Source of the DNA: Erwinia mallotivora
GTDB lineage: Bacteria > Pseudomonadota > Gammaproteobacteria > Enterobacterales > Enterobacteriaceae
NCBI RefSeq assembly: GCF_000590885.1
Contig: NZ_JFHN01000060.1
Span: 1 to 42,362, forward strand
Direction: 5' to 3'
Length of the DNA: 42,362 nucleotides
Shown here: piece by piece, positions 41,263-42,362 of the stretch
How the letters are laid out: each line of letters opens with the position of its first letter
How positions within the stretch are numbered: the stretch's first letter is position 1
The notes under the pieces: generated by a model
The model's database searches: none
Told to the model about the DNA's origin: nothing
What the model saw: only the letters and a program-made list of their open reading frames with translations
Translations under genes and position numbers: made by a program

Positions 41263-42362
41263 ATGCGATTTACGATAATAGCGAATAAGCCCGGCCATCA
41301 GCCGCCGCAAAGCAGCTGCGATTTCCAGCCGCCGGGCGGCACCATTGGCCGCGGCGTGGATAATAATCTGGTGCTGCCAGACGATGACCGCACAATTTCC
41401 CGGTTACAGGCGATTGTGCATATTACGGCGGATGGCGAGTGCCGCATCACCAACCGTGGCAACGTGACGCTGGTGCACCTGAATGATATTCCACTGGAGC
41501 GGGGACGGCAGGTGGATTTGCAGGAGGGCGATATCCTCAGTATTGACGATTATCGTTTGCAGGTCAGCGAGCTGACCTCTGCCGCTCCGCCGGTAGCGCG
41601 TCCGGCCGCGGTTGCCCGTCCCGTCGCGCCGCAGTCGCCACCGCAGCCTGCCCCAGCTGCCCCTTCGACACCGGCGGCGATCCCCAGTGAAATCTGGGAC
41701 AGCCTGGCAGAGGAGTTCTCGATCAGCGACAGCCTCTCCAGCCGCAGTAAACCGAAGCAAAGCAGCGCCAACCCGCTGACCGACGCCCCGGCCCCGGATC
41801 GTAATCCGGTCGATCCGCTGGCACAGTTTTCCGGGAAAACCGATTCGCTGAACTTTGACCGCCGCCAGCCGCAGCCTGATGCGCTGTTCAATAATGACAA
41901 CCTGTTCAACAGTGACAGCATTTTTGATGACAGCACCCCCAGCACCTTGATGCAGCAACCCGCGCCCAAAACCGCGTCTGACACGAAAGATGAGATGGAT
42001 CCACTGGCGCTGTTTGGCGGCGGCAGCAAACCTGCTCAGGTCAACAGCGACGATCCGCTGGGGCTGCTGATGGGGAATGCCGTTCCCTTAACCCCGATGG
42101 ATCTGCCGCAAAACGCCGCGACGCCACAGCCTGAAGCGACACGACCACAGCCTGAAAAACCCGCCGTTCCGCCTGCTGCCGGGCCGGACAGCGATTTTGA
42201 TCTTTTTGGTGAAAAGCAGGGTGATGCGGATCTTGCCAGCTCACCGCTGTTTGCCGCCCAGCCAGACGCACTGGCGCAGTCACCGCTGTTCGACGAACCG
42301 CCTGCCGCCTCACCGTCCGGTGGCACAGTTACGCCGCCGCCTGAGAGAACGGCAGCCGATAC
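41263..42362 (+). CDS. tagH: T6SS FHA-domain protein TagH (partial, runs off window)
   Basis: At least 366 residues, open to the end of the window. The N-terminal FHA domain (residues 1-105) has the landmarks GGTIGRGVDNNLVLPDDDR, TISRLQAIVHI and NRGNVTLVHLND. In the usual SRxH motif the His is Gln here, so phosphothreonine binding may be altered. From about 106 onward the protein is Pro/Ala/Asp-rich and probably disordered, with repeated DPL and SPLF motifs. TagH/Fha scaffolds respond to PpkA phosphorylation. The GC-rich composition marks the return to T6SS core genes after the cargo block. Confidence 0.88.
   Translation, partial: MRFTIIANKPGHQPPQSSCDFQPPGGTIGRGVDNNLVLPDDDRTISRLQAIVHITADGECRITNRGNVTLVHLNDIPLERGRQVDLQEGDILSIDDYRLQVSELTSAAPPVARPAAVARPVAPQSPPQPAPAAPSTPAAIPSEIWDSLAEEFSISDSLSSRSKPKQSSANPLTDAPAPDRNPVDPLAQFSGKTDSLNFDRRQPQPDALFNNDNLFNSDSIFDDSTPSTLMQQPAPKTASDTKDEMDPLALFGGGSKPAQVNSDDPLGLLMGNAVPLTPMDLPQNAATPQPEATRPQPEKPAVPPAAGPDSDFDLFGEKQGDADLASSPLFAAQPDALAQSPLFDEPPAASPSGGTVTPPPERTAAD

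Overview
The window looks like chromosome of an enterobacterium, most likely Erwiniaceae (Erwinia/Pantoea-like). The evidence is the conserved block fhuF - yjjZ (DUF1435) - three tRNA-Leu(CAG) - rsmC - holD - rimI - yjjG known from Escherichia coli and relatives, an ERIC/IRU repeat, an IS407-group IS3 remnant and enterobacterial Fur boxes. The genus is an inference from gene content and not a database match.

Layout. (a) 1-5.5 kb is accessory DNA on the 3' side of a tRNA-Ile2 (CAT anticodon). It holds a 5'-eroded DUF1493 gene, an intact STM2901-family/DUF1493 pair, a dead IS3-family element carrying a 91-bp tandem triplication, a Ner/Nlp-like DNA-binding protein, and an effector/immunity-like pair: a peptidoglycan-binding, pesticin-like muramidase with an LprI/DUF1311 lysozyme inhibitor. 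(b) 5.8-14.5 kb is metabolic: histidine phosphatase; an operon of MHS-type transporter, LacI regulator and nucleoside hydrolase; a Met/His-rich PepSY and DUF2946 pair (possibly copper-related); a second MFS carrier; a YbaK-type deacylase. (c) 14.5-21.5 kb is the conserved core: Fur-controlled fhuF and yjjZ, a GGDEF cyclase, the tRNA-Leu array and rsmC-holD-rimI-yjjG.

(d) 22.4-42.4 kb is a type VI secretion system (T6SS). The GC-rich structural run is SH3 lipoprotein-tssJ-tssK-tssL(OmpA)-tssM-tagF-tssA-tssB-tssC, then three hairpins and an ERIC element, then hcp. After hcp comes an AT-rich cargo block (34.4-41.0 kb). It contains Tae4/Tai4; three paralogous secreted proteins, one directly preceded by the decayed C-terminus of a DUF3380-like muramidase; a LysM-like/glycine-zipper protein overlapped by a two-helix membrane protein (a candidate pore-forming effector and its immunity protein); a truncated peptidoglycan-binding ORF running into a lipoprotein gene; a tandem pair of Cys-containing secreted paralogues; and an orphan LprI. 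GC-rich T6SS sequence resumes with the FHA protein gene (tagH), which runs off the window.

How it fits together: TssJLM form the envelope complex, TssK and TssA belong to the baseplate, TssB/C are the sheath and Hcp the tube. The cargo block reads as a toxin and immunity 'archive' in which effectors have repeatedly been lost while periplasmic or lipoprotein immunity-like genes were kept. The most novel-looking pieces are the glycine-zipper effector with its immunity gene, and the three-member secreted family tied by its neighbour remnant to a muramidase.
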